From contig OX638368.1 in assembly GCA_951812925.1 (NCBI GenBank), forward strand, positions 71,830,422 to 71,894,421: DNA of 64,000 bases, in the 5' to 3' direction. Below are positions 33,528 through 46,819 of the stretch, piece after piece (the stretch's first letter is position 1; each line of letters opens with the position of its first letter). A program made the translations under genes and the position numbers. The notes beneath the pieces are model-generated. The model was not told the DNA's origin. It saw only the letters and a program-made list of their open reading frames with translations, and searched no databases. This DNA is from Calliopum simillimum. Taxonomy: Eukaryota > Arthropoda > Insecta > Diptera > Lauxaniidae.

Positions 33528-36500
33528 TATATTAGTATTACTTATATAGTTATATTTAATGGTATCAGTACTTCAGTGGAACATTTATGGTTATTACAAT
33601 AACTATTTTGAACTTCAATATCTAATAAGTAATCTTTCACTTGCAATTATTTCGCTTCAAGAAACACATTTAGCTTTCAACCATTCTCCATTTTCGCCCA
33701 AGCAATATTGCGCATATTTTCATAATATGCCCCACAATACCTCTAATAAAGCAGGATTTGGAATCCTGGTAAAAAAGGATTTACCCCACACTCTTCTTTA
33801 TATTTACTCAACTATCCTTGCAATTGCCATTCAATTTGACATTGGTGTCAAGATCACTATTGTTTCAATATACATATATTGCTCCTAATCAAAACTTTAC
33901 ATCACAAGATCTTTTAAATATTTTATCACAAATCTCCACTCCCGTAATTTTTTCAGATGATTTTAACGCTTGGAGCACATTTTGGGGTTCAAGCCAAACA
34001 AATACGCGTGGCAAAAGCAGTGAGGATGTTGTATTTACCAGTGACCTTATTATTTTAAACAACGGTTCGCCTACACACTTTACCACTCACTCAACTTTTT
34101 CTCATATTGACCTCACACTCTGTTCCTCTAGTTTAGCTCCCAATTGTGATTGGCAAGTTTTAGACGATCTTCATGGTAGCGACCACTACCCAACAGTTAC
34201 CAAAATTACAGTAGGCAACCCAATTCGTTGGTTTAAACCCGCACCAAAATTCAAAACAGATCAAGCCAATTGGATTAAATTCCAAAATATGTGTGACTTC
34301 TTTTCAATGAATAGTCCCACCAGTGACAATCCAAATAGAGAAGTAGCCAAAATTAAAAAAATAATTATTTCAGCAGCTCATCATTCTATTCCACAGTCAA
34401 AAAACTCTTTAAAGAAATCAGTCCCTTGGTGGAACCCTACTTTAACAACACTTAGATCGTTGAAGCAAAATTCATGGCACGACTTTAAGCAACACCGTTC
34501 TTCTGATCTTCTTGTAAAATATAAAAAAGCCAACGCATTGTTCAGACTTCATGCAAATATCGCAAAAAAACAATGCTTCAAAGATTTTACAAGTAAAATC
34601 AATCCACAATCTACTCCGAAAAAAAATCTGGAACGACATCAAAACAATAACAGGCAACCATAAACAAACCTCCATAGCATATCTCAATACAACTAATGGT
34701 CCAATAACTTCACCAGTAGCTATAGCAAACTGTTTTGCCACACAATTTTCCAACACCTCATCAGACATTATATTCTCCCCACAATTTTTTGCCGAAAAAA
34801 ATATCCTTCGCAGTGCTGTATATCATCAAACACGGTTATCACTATCAGCAAAACAAATAGAAAATGACATTTCTGTTTCTAAGTTCACATTCATTATTTC
34901 TTCCCTAACAGGCACAACCCCCGGCTCTGATAAAAATTTACCCAATCCAGTTCGTTCCATATTAATTAATCTTTACAACCATATCCTGCAACACAGCAGT
35001 ATCCCATTCGCGTGGAAAACTGCTGCTGTTGGCCCAATACCCAAACCTAACAAACCACTAAACAATATAGAAAACTACAGGCCTATATCCCTTCTGTCTT
35101 GTGTTAGCAAAGTACTTGAGAAAATCGTGGCTGTTAGATTGTGGTTTGCAAGGAAAAATATGCTGATAAGCCCAAACCAAATGGCATATAAAACTGGTCA
35201 AAGCTCAATTGATTTATTACTTCACCTTGATAATTTTATTTTAAATGCGCTAGCGAGCAAAAATCATGTCTCCATTCTAACATTAGACTTTGAAAAGGTT
35301 TTTGACCGCGTCGGAGCCCATGTTGTTTTAAGACAATTGGAGAAATGGAAAGTGGGACCAAAAATGTTCAACTATGTAAAAAACTTTTTAACTAATAGGA
35401 ACCTAGTAGTCAAAATCAACAACGTCTTATCTGAAAGAAAGCCACTTGATCCCACAAGGATCACCATTATCTGTAACACTCTTCATTATAGCTTTTGATG
35501 AAGTTAGCAAATTAATCTCAAAGCATAAAGGCTTAGACCACAGTTTATATGCAGATGATGTTATTTTATTCTCTAAAAACAGTAACTTAACAGTTTTGAA
35601 AGTATCTTAGATGATCTCTCAGAATGGTCTCTGTACTAAGGAGCTAAAATTTCATTTCAAAAAAGTAATATTTTGCACATATCGCCGGTGCTTACGAAGA
35701 CTATAGTATCTCTTCTTAAAATGCGGACAAGAAAATCCTTTTTTTCAAACTGCGGCGAAAAATATCTTTTTTGTGCGAATGCGGACAAGAAAATCACTTT
35801 TTACAAAATGCGGAGAAGAAAATAACTTATTACAAAATGGCAAAACTTTATATAATTGGTTGCAATTTCAAGCTTTAGAGTTTTGTAGAATCTCACATAG
35901 CTTGCCGTCTTACCCCTTAGGTTCTTCATTTTTAGATCATTTTTTAATAAGCTCAAATTTAGTCGATTTGATAAACCCAAATTTTAGTATTGAAAGTTTA
36001 TCAACTTTTTCTGACCATTTTCCTCTAAAGTTAAAAATTAATTTAAATGATTTTGACTTTCTATTAAATCAACCGCGAAGTTTTATTTCATTCAGAAATA
36101 CTAACTGGATTGAATTTAAAAATGATATAGAAGACTCATTCATTAATAATTTGCCTCCCATAAACTCAAATTTAACTAATGATGAGATTGATAGTTATAT
36201 TGATTTTTTCACTGCAACAATTAACTCAATCACGAATACTCACACACAAACAGTCGATTTCAAAAATAGAAAATTCATTGTTTCAGATAATATTAAAAAG
36301 TTATTCAAAATTAAGTATGAATGGCCAAAACAACTTAAGAGGATTTACCATAGAAATTACAATAGAAGTAATTCAAATTACTTGCTCCTTTCTAAGCAAT
36401 TACAACTTCTTAAAATAATAATCAAAGAACAAGTGGAATTAGAACAGACTAAAAAGTTCCAGGAAAGGCTTCAAAAAATTAACCCTGGCCCGACAGCTTT

Positions 36501-36573
36501 TAAGCAAATATATGGAATGATATGCAAAGAGAAAAGTCAGTTTTGCAAAGGTTTAACCATTAATAATGTTAAA

Positions 36574-37656
<1,083 letters not shown>

Positions 37657-39646
37657 ATTACTAACGATACGGAGATTCTTGATGCATTCCAAAATCATTT
37701 TGAGGAAGTATATGAAGAGACAATTCCAACTAATTCTGACGTTATTAAACGTCAAATAAACTTAGCATTAAATCAGTCCTCTGGAAACATTACTCTCTTT
37801 AACGTTGATTCTACTTCCCTTAATATACAAAGTTCTAGGTATTTTATTTCAGAAGAAGATCTCATTTCTATCTCTAAAAGAATAAATAACAAAAAATCTT
37901 CAGGCTTAGATAATATTTCGAATTATTTGATTAAAAAACTTCCGTCTTTAGCATTAAAATTTCTCACAATTATATTTAACAACTGTTTAAATAATGGGTA
38001 TTTTCCAAAAAAATGGAAGGTTGCTAAAATTATTCCTATACAAAAGAAACCAAACAATACCGAAATCAATAATTTTAGGCCAATTTCCAATCTAGGCAAA
38101 TTGTTATAACACTTTATAAAACATAAAATGGACATTAATATTGATAATGACTTTATACCACATCACCAGTTTGGGTTTAAGAAAGGTCACTCAACAGTAC
38201 ATGCATTGCTTAAATTTCATAATGATGTTATTTGCAATTTGAGGCAGAAAAAATGTACCGTTGCAGTGTCTCTTGACATAGAAAAAGCATTTGACAAAGC
38301 CTATCATGATGGAATTTTGTATAAAATGACAAATATAGGTCTAGATCCATTTTTAATAAAAAATTTTTGCAATTTTTTTCTGATCGTAAATTTTGTATTC
38401 AAATTAACAACTCTCTATCAAACTTTGGTGATATTAAAAAAGGTGTTCCACAAGGTTCAGTTCTTGCCCCGCATTTATATAATTTATTTATACATGACTT
38501 TCCACATGTAATTAATGGATCGCAAAGTATTTTATATGCAGCGACTCACTTTTATATGCACATCACGAATCTCCTCTTGCTGCCGTTAACACACTCAAAA
38601 CACACCTTTTGGCTGTTGATAAATTTTATAAAGATTGGGGAATTAAAATTAACACTTCGAAATCTGAGGCAATTTGTTTAAGGAATGCATCTGGGAAATG
38701 TAAAAGATTTGTGGTGCCAGAGAGTAAAAATCTCAGTTTGATTTTAAACGATTCTAATATTCCTTTCAAAAATAGTATTAAGTATTTAGGAATACATTTT
38801 AACAAATTAGTCAAGTTTAACGAACATTCAAGATTAATTTTAAAAAAGGCATATAGAATCAAATCGATGTTTTCAAATTTGTTAAATAGCAAATATTTGA
38901 ACTCAAAGACTAAAATTTTAATCTATAAAGTATGTATTCGTCCAGTCCTTTTATATGCGTTTCCAATTTGGTTCACAATTTCACCTTCTGTCGCTAAAGA
39001 ACTAGAAATAATTGAGAGAAAAATTTTGAGATTATGTGTTAATAAAGAATATGAATCTTATGCCAAACGTTTCTCCAATAATTACATATACTCTAAAGCA
39101 TTTGTAAATCCTTTGTGTAAATATGCTCTATCTTTATTGAAAAAATTCATAGGGAAACTACCTTTCCATGATAATTTGCTTATAAAATAAATTTATAATT
39201 CACATAATAATTCAAATTGGTCCACAAATTACTACTTGTCACCAGTTGGTTTTATAAATGAAAACATAAACGTTGATATCGACTTCACTGCACCACTTTT
39301 ACCAGAATTTTATAGGCTTACAAGTCCCAACACCCATAGAGGGTGGTTTTATTAGATTTATGTTTTTAGTTTTAAGTTAGTTGTAAGTTTAAAAAAAAAA
39401 AAAAAATCGAGATAATATCATCTCATGAAAATTTCATTGTGTTGGGAGCAAACACTTTATTACTTATTATATAATCAAAAAGAAATTAAACATAATTTAT
39501 AACATAGCAAGTAGCTAACACCTTTTATTGTATAATTAGAACAATACATAAAATAGTTCTAAGAAGTCTCAAGTAACTTTTTAAAAATGTTAAAATTTGT
39601 AACTGATCTGGAAAAGACTCAATAAATATTACTTACTTACTTATTA

Positions 39647-40020
39647 CAAAATGTGGCGAAGAAAATCACTTTTTACAAAATGCGGCGAAAAAAATAACTT
39701 ATTACAAAATGCGGCGAAGAAAATCACTTTTTACAAAATGCGGCGAAGAAAATAACTTATTACAAAATGCGGCGAAGAAAATCACTTTTTACAAAATGCG
39801 GCGAAGAAAATCTCGCTTCATTCGCTGCGATTTAAGTGAAATGTTTATTTTCGTAACTCGTGAATACTTTCACTAAATAAAGACATTTTCTTCGCCGCAT
39901 TTTGTAAAAAGTGATTTTCTTCGGCGCATTTTATAAAAAGTGATTTTCTTGTCCGCATATTACAAAAAAGATTTTTTTCGCCGCAATTTCAAAAAAAAAA
40001 AAAAGATTTTCTTCGCCGCA
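39647..40020. repeat. tandem ACAAAATGCGGCGAAGAAAA array with inverted half
   Basis: About six units at 39647-39820, then inverted units (TTCTTCGCCGCATTTTGTAA) at 39885-40015. Part of the element 35682-40058. Confidence 0.9.
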
Positions 40021-40830
40021 ACTTTTGGTTGGAAGGTTCTCTTCGTAAGCACCGGCGATATGTAGAAAAACCAGTTGTAATAATATCAGTATTTCTTATA
40101 ATAATATAATCATTCCAAATGTAAATAAGCTCAGAATTTTAGGATTAATTATTGACTCTAAATATACATTTGAACATCATTGGAAATATATAAGGGACAG
40201 TATAGAAAGAAGACTAAGCATTATTAAATATTTATCCTCAAAGAATTGCTGTATCCATCCAACTTGTTTTACCAACGTATCCAGAGCGCTTATCTTAAGT
40301 AAAATAGACTACGGCCTATGTATTTACGGTCACTGCGCTAAAAGCAATTAATTTTAGCGTCACGGAGTTTATAGACAGCCCCTAACCGAATTTTACTCAC
40401 TCAGAACAATAAATGCAAGCTCTACGCGAAATCTAGGTAAGCTCGAAGAAGGCGTGGCACTCCCCATATAAGCAATTTGTTCTTATACTCTCCTAGAAGT
40501 TATGGAAGAATAAAACAATTTATTTTAATAAAAACTTGTATGTACAAGAATATTGAATAGTATTTATCAACTAATATACTTGAAATGCAGTGTAGGGTAT
40601 TTAGTTTTGGCCAGGCCAAAGACACCACCCTTACTAGTTTTTTTTCATATGTGACCATCCAATGGAAAAGGTACCTTACCTTTACAAAATAAATAACCTT
40701 TCTTTAACGTTTTCTAAAAATATATACAATATATATTTGAATAAGACACCTCGATCACTGAAAAATTCCAAAAATTGACTGAGCTATGGCATTTTGAAAT
40801 CGTAAAATGAAAAACTCAAGTTTGTAGATA

Positions 40831-42016
40831 CAGTAGGAAGCAAAACTGTCAACATGTTTGCTATTTTTGACTTAGTACTGCTATAGCGTCCGTTCTGATT
40901 ACGTGATCAGCAAGAAATATGAACCAAACGGAAGCTTAACCTATCCTCTATTCAAATATGTGAGCAATTTTACCGAACTTTAAACCATAAAAAAATAATG
41001 AACAATAAACCATTCCGAAAACATGTTGACAGTTTTGCACCACTTTAAGTGATGTGCGTACAAACCTGGAACGTGAATTTTTCCAAGTTTAAAAAAACGA
41101 TTCCAATAGATTTCGTTGTGCTGATTCCAAAACTGGCCACAGAATCCCTCTACCTCGTCAGAATTTCGAGGTATCCTAAACTTAAAGTGCAAAAAACGAC
41201 GTTTTTGCCGTTTTTCAAATTAGGTTCAAGGTCGCAAGGATTTTTTCTGCTCTATTCCGTATAATAAACTTGAACATCTTGCTTTTTCCCTTTCCAAAAA
41301 AGTGATGAGTAGTCATCTACGATTTTTCTTTGCAAAGTTATGGCCAATCTCAGATAACATCATGATATCTTATAAAACGGATATAGCGGCAGGGTTTGGA
41401 TTTATGTCATCATAATATGGTTCAATTGGTATACATGGTTTATAAACATATCTTTCTGGAGAAATATGGCCAAAAAATACCCAAATTACTCTTAGTATGA
41501 ATTTTGGGTATTTCATGATGTCATCTTAGAGTGGGCATAACTTTGCGAAACAAAATCGTAGATAACCATTCACCACTTTTTTGGAAAGAGAAAAACCAAG
41601 ATGTTCAAGTTTATTTTACGGAATAGAGCAGAAAAAATCCTTGCGACCTTGAACCTAATTTGAAAAACAGCAAAAACGTCGTTTTTTTGCACTTTAAGTT
41701 TAGGATACCTCGAAATTCTGACGAGGTAGAGGGATTCTGTGGCCAGTTTTGGAATCAGCACAACAAAATCTATTGGAATCGTTTTTTTAAACTTGGAAAA
41801 ATTCACGTTCCAGGTTTGTACGCACATCAGTTAAAGGTTTTTTGTTCATTATTTTTTTATGGTATGAAGTTCGGTAAAATTTTTCTCATATTTGAATAGA
41901 GGAAAGGTTAAGCTTCCGTTTGGTTTATATATCTTGTTGATCATGTAATCAGAACGGATGCTATAGCAGTACTAAGTGAAAAATAGCAAACATGTTGACA
42001 GTTTTGCTTCCTACTG
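40831..42016. mobile_element. 1.19-kb Tc1-like palindromic element, TA target duplication
   Basis: Ends CAGTAGGAAGCAAAACTGTC on both sides (inverted), flanked by TA (40829-40830, 42017-42018). The arms are about 580 bp with a small centre near 41425. CAGT ends plus TA match Tc1 conventions. Mirrored open frames (40980-41192 and 41570-41899) are the same arm read twice and are not genes. Confidence 0.85.
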
Positions 42017-42249
42017 TATTTAAGTTCAAAGTTTGTCAATTTATCAATTTTTACAGAGTAGAGGTTCGGTGAGACCGCTTTAAATGGTTTTTTTTTAATT
42101 TGATAATCGACCTCAAATTAGTTGTAAAATGTTCAGAACATGTCTAAGCACTGAATTCGACCTTAAACTGAAAAACGGTAAAATTGACCCTATCTCTTAT
42201 TTTTAGCTGTACTGCTAAATTTTGTGAGGTCACATATATCAAAATAAAT

Positions 42250-42765
42250 TTATTGAGTCAAATATTTTCCATCTTTCGGGCAAAACTATAATACCGTCCT
42301 TAAAGAATTTCTGGGATTTCTGCTCAAAAATCTACGACAAGACCTTGCAATCTTCTAGGAAATTCTATTTTATGCCATCAAGATAATAATGGTAAACCAA
42401 AGGTTCAAGGTCTGGGCTGTATGGTAGATGCATTAAAACTTCCCAGCCAAGCTCCCTCAGTTTTTGACGGGTCACCAAAGAATTATGTGGTCTAGTGTTG
42501 TCGTGATGAAAGACGATGCCCTTTCTGTTGGGCGATTTCCTAGAGCGCTTCATTTAATCTTTACAGTTCCGAATTAATCGGTTGCTCACGCGGAAGCAGC
42601 TTGTAGTATACAGGACCCTTCCTTAGCGTCAGTTCTGTCTTTGCGACGGATTGGGCAGACTCACCTCGTTTTGACCATGATCTTTTTTGCACAATATTAT
42701 AATACGTTATCCATTTTTCGTCACCAGTAACCAATCTGTGTAAAAATGGTTCGAGAGCGTACAGT
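42250..42765 (-). pseudogene. DD34D mariner transposase relic
   Basis: The minus strand reads LVTGDEKWITYYNIVQKRSW (first catalytic Asp), GPVYYKLLPREQPINSEL, then KGIVFHHDNTRPHNSLVTRQ (second Asp) and GWEVLMHLPYSPDLEPLVYH, where the third Asp of the usual PSDYHL is lost. A stop follows INSEL and another interrupts RLNEAL. The N-terminal DNA-binding half is missing. Irritans-like wording of the motifs, but no subfamily claim. Confidence 0.8.
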
Positions 42766-42770
42766 TTCAG

Positions 42771-43471
42771 AAGAGATTCGCATTACAAAATGCTGTCAGT
42801 AAGATTTTTCATTCGGCGATGTCGCGACTGCTTATGTGTCGGTCTTCCTCCACTTTTTCAAGAATTTCGTCCACTTTTTCGGCGTATAGTTGAAGAGATG
42901 TGCACAAATTTTTCTCGAAAACAAAGTAATGTGCAACGATTGTTTTCCGATTCTGTACTCATTTTAGCGAAGTTAAAGCAGTTGTATAACGAAGATACGT
43001 CAATGGGTAAAATTCTTATTCTTCTTCTTATAATATTACGTTCAAATCGAACATCATATGTGCGTTAAAAAGAGCCTTTCCAAAGGCTGCAACAATAACC
43101 TGTTCGAAACAGGTAAGACCAAGTTTATGTGAGATACAGCAGTAAATTAGATTTCCGCAGAGTTGAAATGAAATGCTCCATTCTTACAAAATTGATTATA
43201 CACATGATCTTAGTATACAAATTCAAAAACGTCACTTGCTATTCTGCTTTCTAATCTGCTGCTGCCAACTGAGCTTAAGCTTATTATGATCAGTAGGATG
43301 ATTTTCGCCAGTTCCAAGTTTTAGGTTGATTCTTTTATTAATCTTAATTAAGTACAAATTAAATTTTTAGGTTGATTCTTTTATTAAACTTACTAATTAC
43401 AAATTAATATTCAATTGAATCGCTGGGCTTGTGTCTCAGCTGAATAATAGAAAAAGAATGCCAAACAGAAA
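42771..43471. other. no recognised gene
   Basis: An open frame at 42790-43068 (RRCRDCLCVGLPPLFQEFRP) matches nothing I recognise. A 40-bp direct repeat (AAATTTTTAGGTTGATTCTT) occurs at about 43318-43410. Confidence 0.4.
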
Positions 43472-43885
43472 TTAAATAATTAACTTAAAACTAAGCCCTA
43501 CCCTTACATCAGCGTTGTATGGCGTGATGCTGATCTTGCAAGAGGTTTCACATTTCCATTTTGCTGGCGACAGAGTCGGTGGCCTTATAAGCACTTGGTC
43601 AGCACTTATTTGCGTGCAAATGCCCAGTGCGAAACAATGCTCTTTACTACCCTCCTTCAAATCAAGCTTGTCCTCTGTCTTGCTCAAATTTTTGATTACG
43701 CTTCGAATTTCACACAAATTATGCTTCTTCTTTCTACGCCGCATGATAATTGCAATTCCCACCATGGCTGCAGAAAATGTTAGACCCGAAATGGTTATTA
43801 ACAAGGGCTCTGTGCTTACCCGCATCTTCACATCCTCAACGTAACGTAAGTTTGTTTCACTTATGGAGAAAAGGTAGGCTTGCAA
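43472..43885 (-). CDS. uncharacterised ORF with one membrane segment
   Basis: 137 codons on the minus strand. A hydrophobic stretch LLITISGLTFSAAMVGIAII (about residues 28-47) is followed by MRRRKKKHNL, a classic stop-transfer pattern, then a charged region with Cys residues. A consensus donor-like GTAAGC follows KMR near 43820, so the true exon structure may differ. The pattern would suit the C-terminal tail of an envelope-like or other type I membrane protein, but I cannot place it in a family. Neighbours are transposon relics, so it may equally be a chance frame. Confidence 0.3.
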   Translation of the reverse strand: MQAYLFSISETNLRYVEDVKMRVSTEPLLITISGLTFSAAMVGIAIIMRRRKKKHNLCEIRSVIKNLSKTEDKLDLKEGSKEHCFALGICTQISADQVLIRPPTLSPAKWKCETSCKISITPYNADVRVGLSFKLII

Positions 43886-44162
43886 ATGTTACTGTGGTTG
43901 AATGTTAAACAGCGTTTGACGTTAAGAGTCCTGGGTCCCTATTTTCTAACTTGCTTAGCTTATTCTCCATCTCCTAAATGCTAAAAATTTAAAAACAAAC
44001 ATTTTTTAGAGGTTAGGCATAAATGCGATTCTGTATTTCAACTTGCCTATCTAAAATATTTTCTTCAATATTTAGACACAAACCGTAAATTTTTATTTAA
44101 ATTTTTTCCCGCCAGAGTATTTGAATATTATACATTTTTATTTCGTTATGAAAACACAAAGA

Positions 44163-44232
44163 GAGTAGCCTAGGGGTTATATTTTTGTTTTTCAAGCTAT
44201 ATGTCCAAGGTTCGAATCTCATAGCGGGCAAG
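44163..44232 (+). other. tRNA-like sequence (pseudogene or SINE head)
   Basis: A-box-like TAGCCTAGGGGTTA and B-box AGGTTCGAATCTC are 30 bases apart, with flanks GAGAG and GCGGGC. Followed by an AT-rich T run. Stem pairing is poor, so it is not called as a functional tRNA. Confidence 0.5.
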
Positions 44233-44593
44233 ATAATTAATTGTTTATTTTTTTTTTTTTTTAATACGTTTAAGTTTTAATGTGTTTAAGTTTTTTTTTC
44301 CGCTATTATGTATTGCAGTCTTTATCTTTTTAAAATTTTTAAAATGTTTTTAGCTAAGGAAATATCGTCAAACATCAATTTTATTGTGCTTTATTCCTGC
44401 AAAGGCTATTCGACAAGGTTAATAAAGCATTTTTGTATCATAATTTTGTGCTTAAACTAACATTTTATTCGTAAAGTAGAACAAACATATACGAATTCAT
44501 TATCTTACAATCTTATCTTACAAATCGAGGAAGGCTTTCAAAAAAAAAAAAAAAAAAAAAAAAAATGAAAAGACAGCGACTGACGTCTGTCTG

Positions 44594-44830
44594 ATCCTTT
44601 CGATGTATCGGCCGAAATATTTGTTGAACTTTTCAGATTACCAAAATCTCTTTGCTTAAATTTGATAGAAGAAGTATGTCCACGTATGACAAAAAGGCAA
44701 ATAATTAGTGGCTTCCCAAAGAGGCTGCGGTTGTTAATAGCGTTGAGGTTTTTTTCTCATGGTATGCTATCATTACAACTTACATAATTTCTTTTAACAG
44801 AAGCTTATATTCAGTTATCAACGCTCTGTG
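44594..44830 (+). pseudogene. PIF/Harbinger (HARBI1-like) nuclease, N-terminal exon remnant
   Basis: The plus strand reads SDPFDVSAEIFVELFRLPKS, then LCLNLIEEVCPRMTKRQIIS and GFPKRLRLLIALRFFSHG, the conserved N-terminal helical region of HARBI1-like nucleases (consensus EFFELFRL...LLATLRFFATGSYQ). A donor CATG|GTATGC lies at about 44761, and after an acceptor TTTTAACAG the next exon continues SYQRSVG before a stop. No catalytic residue lies in this part. The upstream end is a poly-A run (44540-44566). Orientation is opposite to the catalytic part at 61051-63176, so these are probably separate copies or an inverted pair. Confidence 0.72.
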
Positions 44831-44929
44831 GGCTAAGATTTTCTCCAGAATCACTTTCAAATCTGCATGTACATGCATAAAAATATAAATTGTAGTTCAA
44901 AAATAAGATTAACATATGTAATTTGGTCT

Positions 44930-45189
44930 TACCCATCATGAGCAAAATCTATGTTTTCCTCTAAATATTCAACAAGAGCGGTTTTATGCTCTATTGTGAT
45001 TCTTTTTGTGTTGCTTTCTATGTAAAAAATTAGAGTATAAAAAATAAATAATTTTTGCAACATAACTACATTACTTACCTTTAAGATTGTTAAGCAAATA
45101 AATATTTGTTTCTTCAAAATAGCTTTCTCCAAAAATTAGATTATTTACTTCAAATTTTTGGCATACGAGTTTTATGTCGTTTTCCATTT
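44930..45189 (-). CDS. uncharacterised two-exon ORF, divergent from the Myb-like gene
   Basis: The minus strand starts ATG at 45189: MENDIKLVCQKFEVNNLIFG and ESYFEETNIYLLNNLK. A donor GTAAGTAATG near 45080 and an acceptor TAG near 45023 join to ESNTKRITIEHKTALVEYLE and ENIDFAHDG, followed by another donor GTAAGACC. The splice signals and the 228-bp divergent spacing to the ATG at 45418 argue for a real gene or transposon ORF. I do not recognise the family; the ITIEHKTALVEYLEEN helix could belong to a SANT/MADF-like fold (inference). Confidence 0.45.
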
Positions 45190-45417
45190 GGAAATCTAGA
45201 TTTTGCTCTCAGATCAAAAATTTTTCTTGCTGAATGGAACACGAAAACAGAGCAAGTATTTTTTTTTTAGTAGGGCGGGTGACGTGTGCAAAGATTTTGA
45301 AATTTTCAATAGAAATCAAGGTTGTAGTAGTGTAAAGTCATTTTTTTTACGTTTGAGTTTTAAAATTAAAAATAAACAAACAATAAATATTTCAAGTATC
45401 AGTTTAAAAACAAAAAA

Positions 45418-46763
45418 ATGGATTCATCATTAGAAATTGATGAAGGTTTCGAAATTGAATACATCTATAATAATGGTTATGATGGTAAATATTCAAATAT
45501 TAACATACATTCCAATAATAAGTAGTTCTAACATTTAAACAAAATTTTCAGCCGCTGCACAGTGCGAAATTTTCAGAGTCTAGCGGAACTTAATTCATAT
45601 CTCAGCACATATAGCAGTTATAGTTATGAAACTTAATACTTGGATATATATTTAATTGGCAAAACACTATGCAAAAATTAAGGGGGATCAGACAAGGGGT
45701 TATTATACCCCCCATATATGAAAATGCTTAAAATGTTGTATTTCTGCTCCCATACCAGATATCGCTATGAAACTTGATAGATATAACCATTTTCTTATCA
45801 AAACACTATAAAAAATGAAGGGGGTAAGACAAGGGGTATTTGCTATTTCTTGCATTTTTATTCAGAAATGCTTCTGAATTTCGGGAGGATTCTCCCTACC
45901 TTTTTAGTATATTATAAACTAGCGTACGAATAGTTACCTGTAAACTATGGAGAGTGGCAGATGTTAGTGTTGGTGAGCCTATTTTTTCCAAAACAAAACC
46001 AACGATGGCGTCCGATATCGGTTTTTCATGAAATTTCGGTGTTATATGAAATTTCCAAAGACATTCTGGAAAAGGTTTAGTTAAAAAGAAGATCGCAAAA
46101 TATCGCAGAAGATGTTTTGTGTTTCCAGTAGAGGATAAACCTACCTTTCAAATTTTGTACGTTTCAAAATGGCAATTTGTGGTAACACCTTTTAAAGTAT
46201 CCAATGAAGTTGAAAATGTAAATCTTATCCACTTCTTAAAAAGCACAATTTTCACAAACAAATCACATACGAGTAAGAAAAGATTTTGCAATTATTTGAA
46301 TGCCAACAAGTGACAATTTTATTAAAAAATAAATGATAAAAATTTCGCGGCCTACTGACTTACCGTTTGAATGTACCACTCTATTAACTTTAACAAATCG
46401 AAAAGCTTTTAATAGGCAAAAAGTATGATTGAATTAGTAATGCAAGTTTCAGGTGCATTTTGCAGTTGTTGGGCAGGGTTTTTCACCAAACTGAGTATGA
46501 GGTTTTTGAGGTGAGATATTAAGCTACTGAAATAATGAATATTCTTACGCATTTTATGTATTCCAAAAATTGAATAAAGTTCCGCTAAACTTCCCAAATT
46601 TCGCACTGTGCGCTGAAGTGGGTAATTCATACTCTTTAGATTTGGAATTGCCGGAAAATATGCCACAAAGGCCCGCATTTAAATGGGACACATCCAAAAC
46701 AAAATTCATGCTGAGTTTATATGCAGATTTTCAAAACAAAGTAGGACCAGTAAAGAAGTTTAG
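45418..46763 (+). pseudogene. Myb/SANT-like (trihelix) gene, exons 1-2, exon 2 interrupted by Transib
   Basis: Exon 1 (45418-45484) starts MDSSLEIDEGFEIEYIYNNG and ends at donor GATG|GTAAAT. The intron is 67 bp. The acceptor TTTTCAG (45551) opens exon 2, which is cut six bases in by the element 45558-46610. With that element and one CGCTG removed, the frame runs AAEVGNSYSLDLELPENMPQ, RPAFKWDTSKTKFMLSLYAD, FQNKVGPVKKF and reaches the donor AG|GTAATT at 46763. The KWDTSKTKFMLSLYADF segment is the first helix of the Myb/SANT-like DNA-binding domain found in PIF/Harbinger accessory proteins and related host factors. The next exon appears to be at 56449-56649. Confidence 0.7.
45558..46610. mobile_element. 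1053-bp Transib-type element, 5-bp TSD CGCTG
   Basis: Ends CACAGTGCGAAATTT inverted at both sides; the CACAGTG heptamer and a 5-bp GC-rich duplication (CGCTG, 45553-45557 and 46611-46615) are the diagnostic features of Transib. The similarity extends inward to TAGCGGAACTT. No Transib transposase is present: an open frame at 46119-46313 (VEDKPTFQILYVSKWQFVVT) is unrelated as far as I can tell. Non-autonomous. Confidence 0.9.
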
Positions 46764-46819
46764 GTAATTACATTCATACATCGTCGGCTTAACGAGTCCA
46801 TTTTATGGCAAAAATAATG

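Noticed and set aside
40980..41899. Mirrored frames (MCVQTWNVNFSKF on both strands)
   Set aside because: The two arms of the Tc1-like palindrome encode the same frame twice; no protein family match.
43472..43885. Envelope gene of an errantivirus
   Set aside because: Only a membrane segment plus basic stop-transfer is visible; no Env motifs and no matching LTR, so the ORF is left uncharacterised.
46119..46313. Transib transposase remnant inside the 1053-bp element
   Set aside because: The 64-codon frame shows none of the conserved RAG1-core/Transib motifs; the element is treated as non-autonomous.
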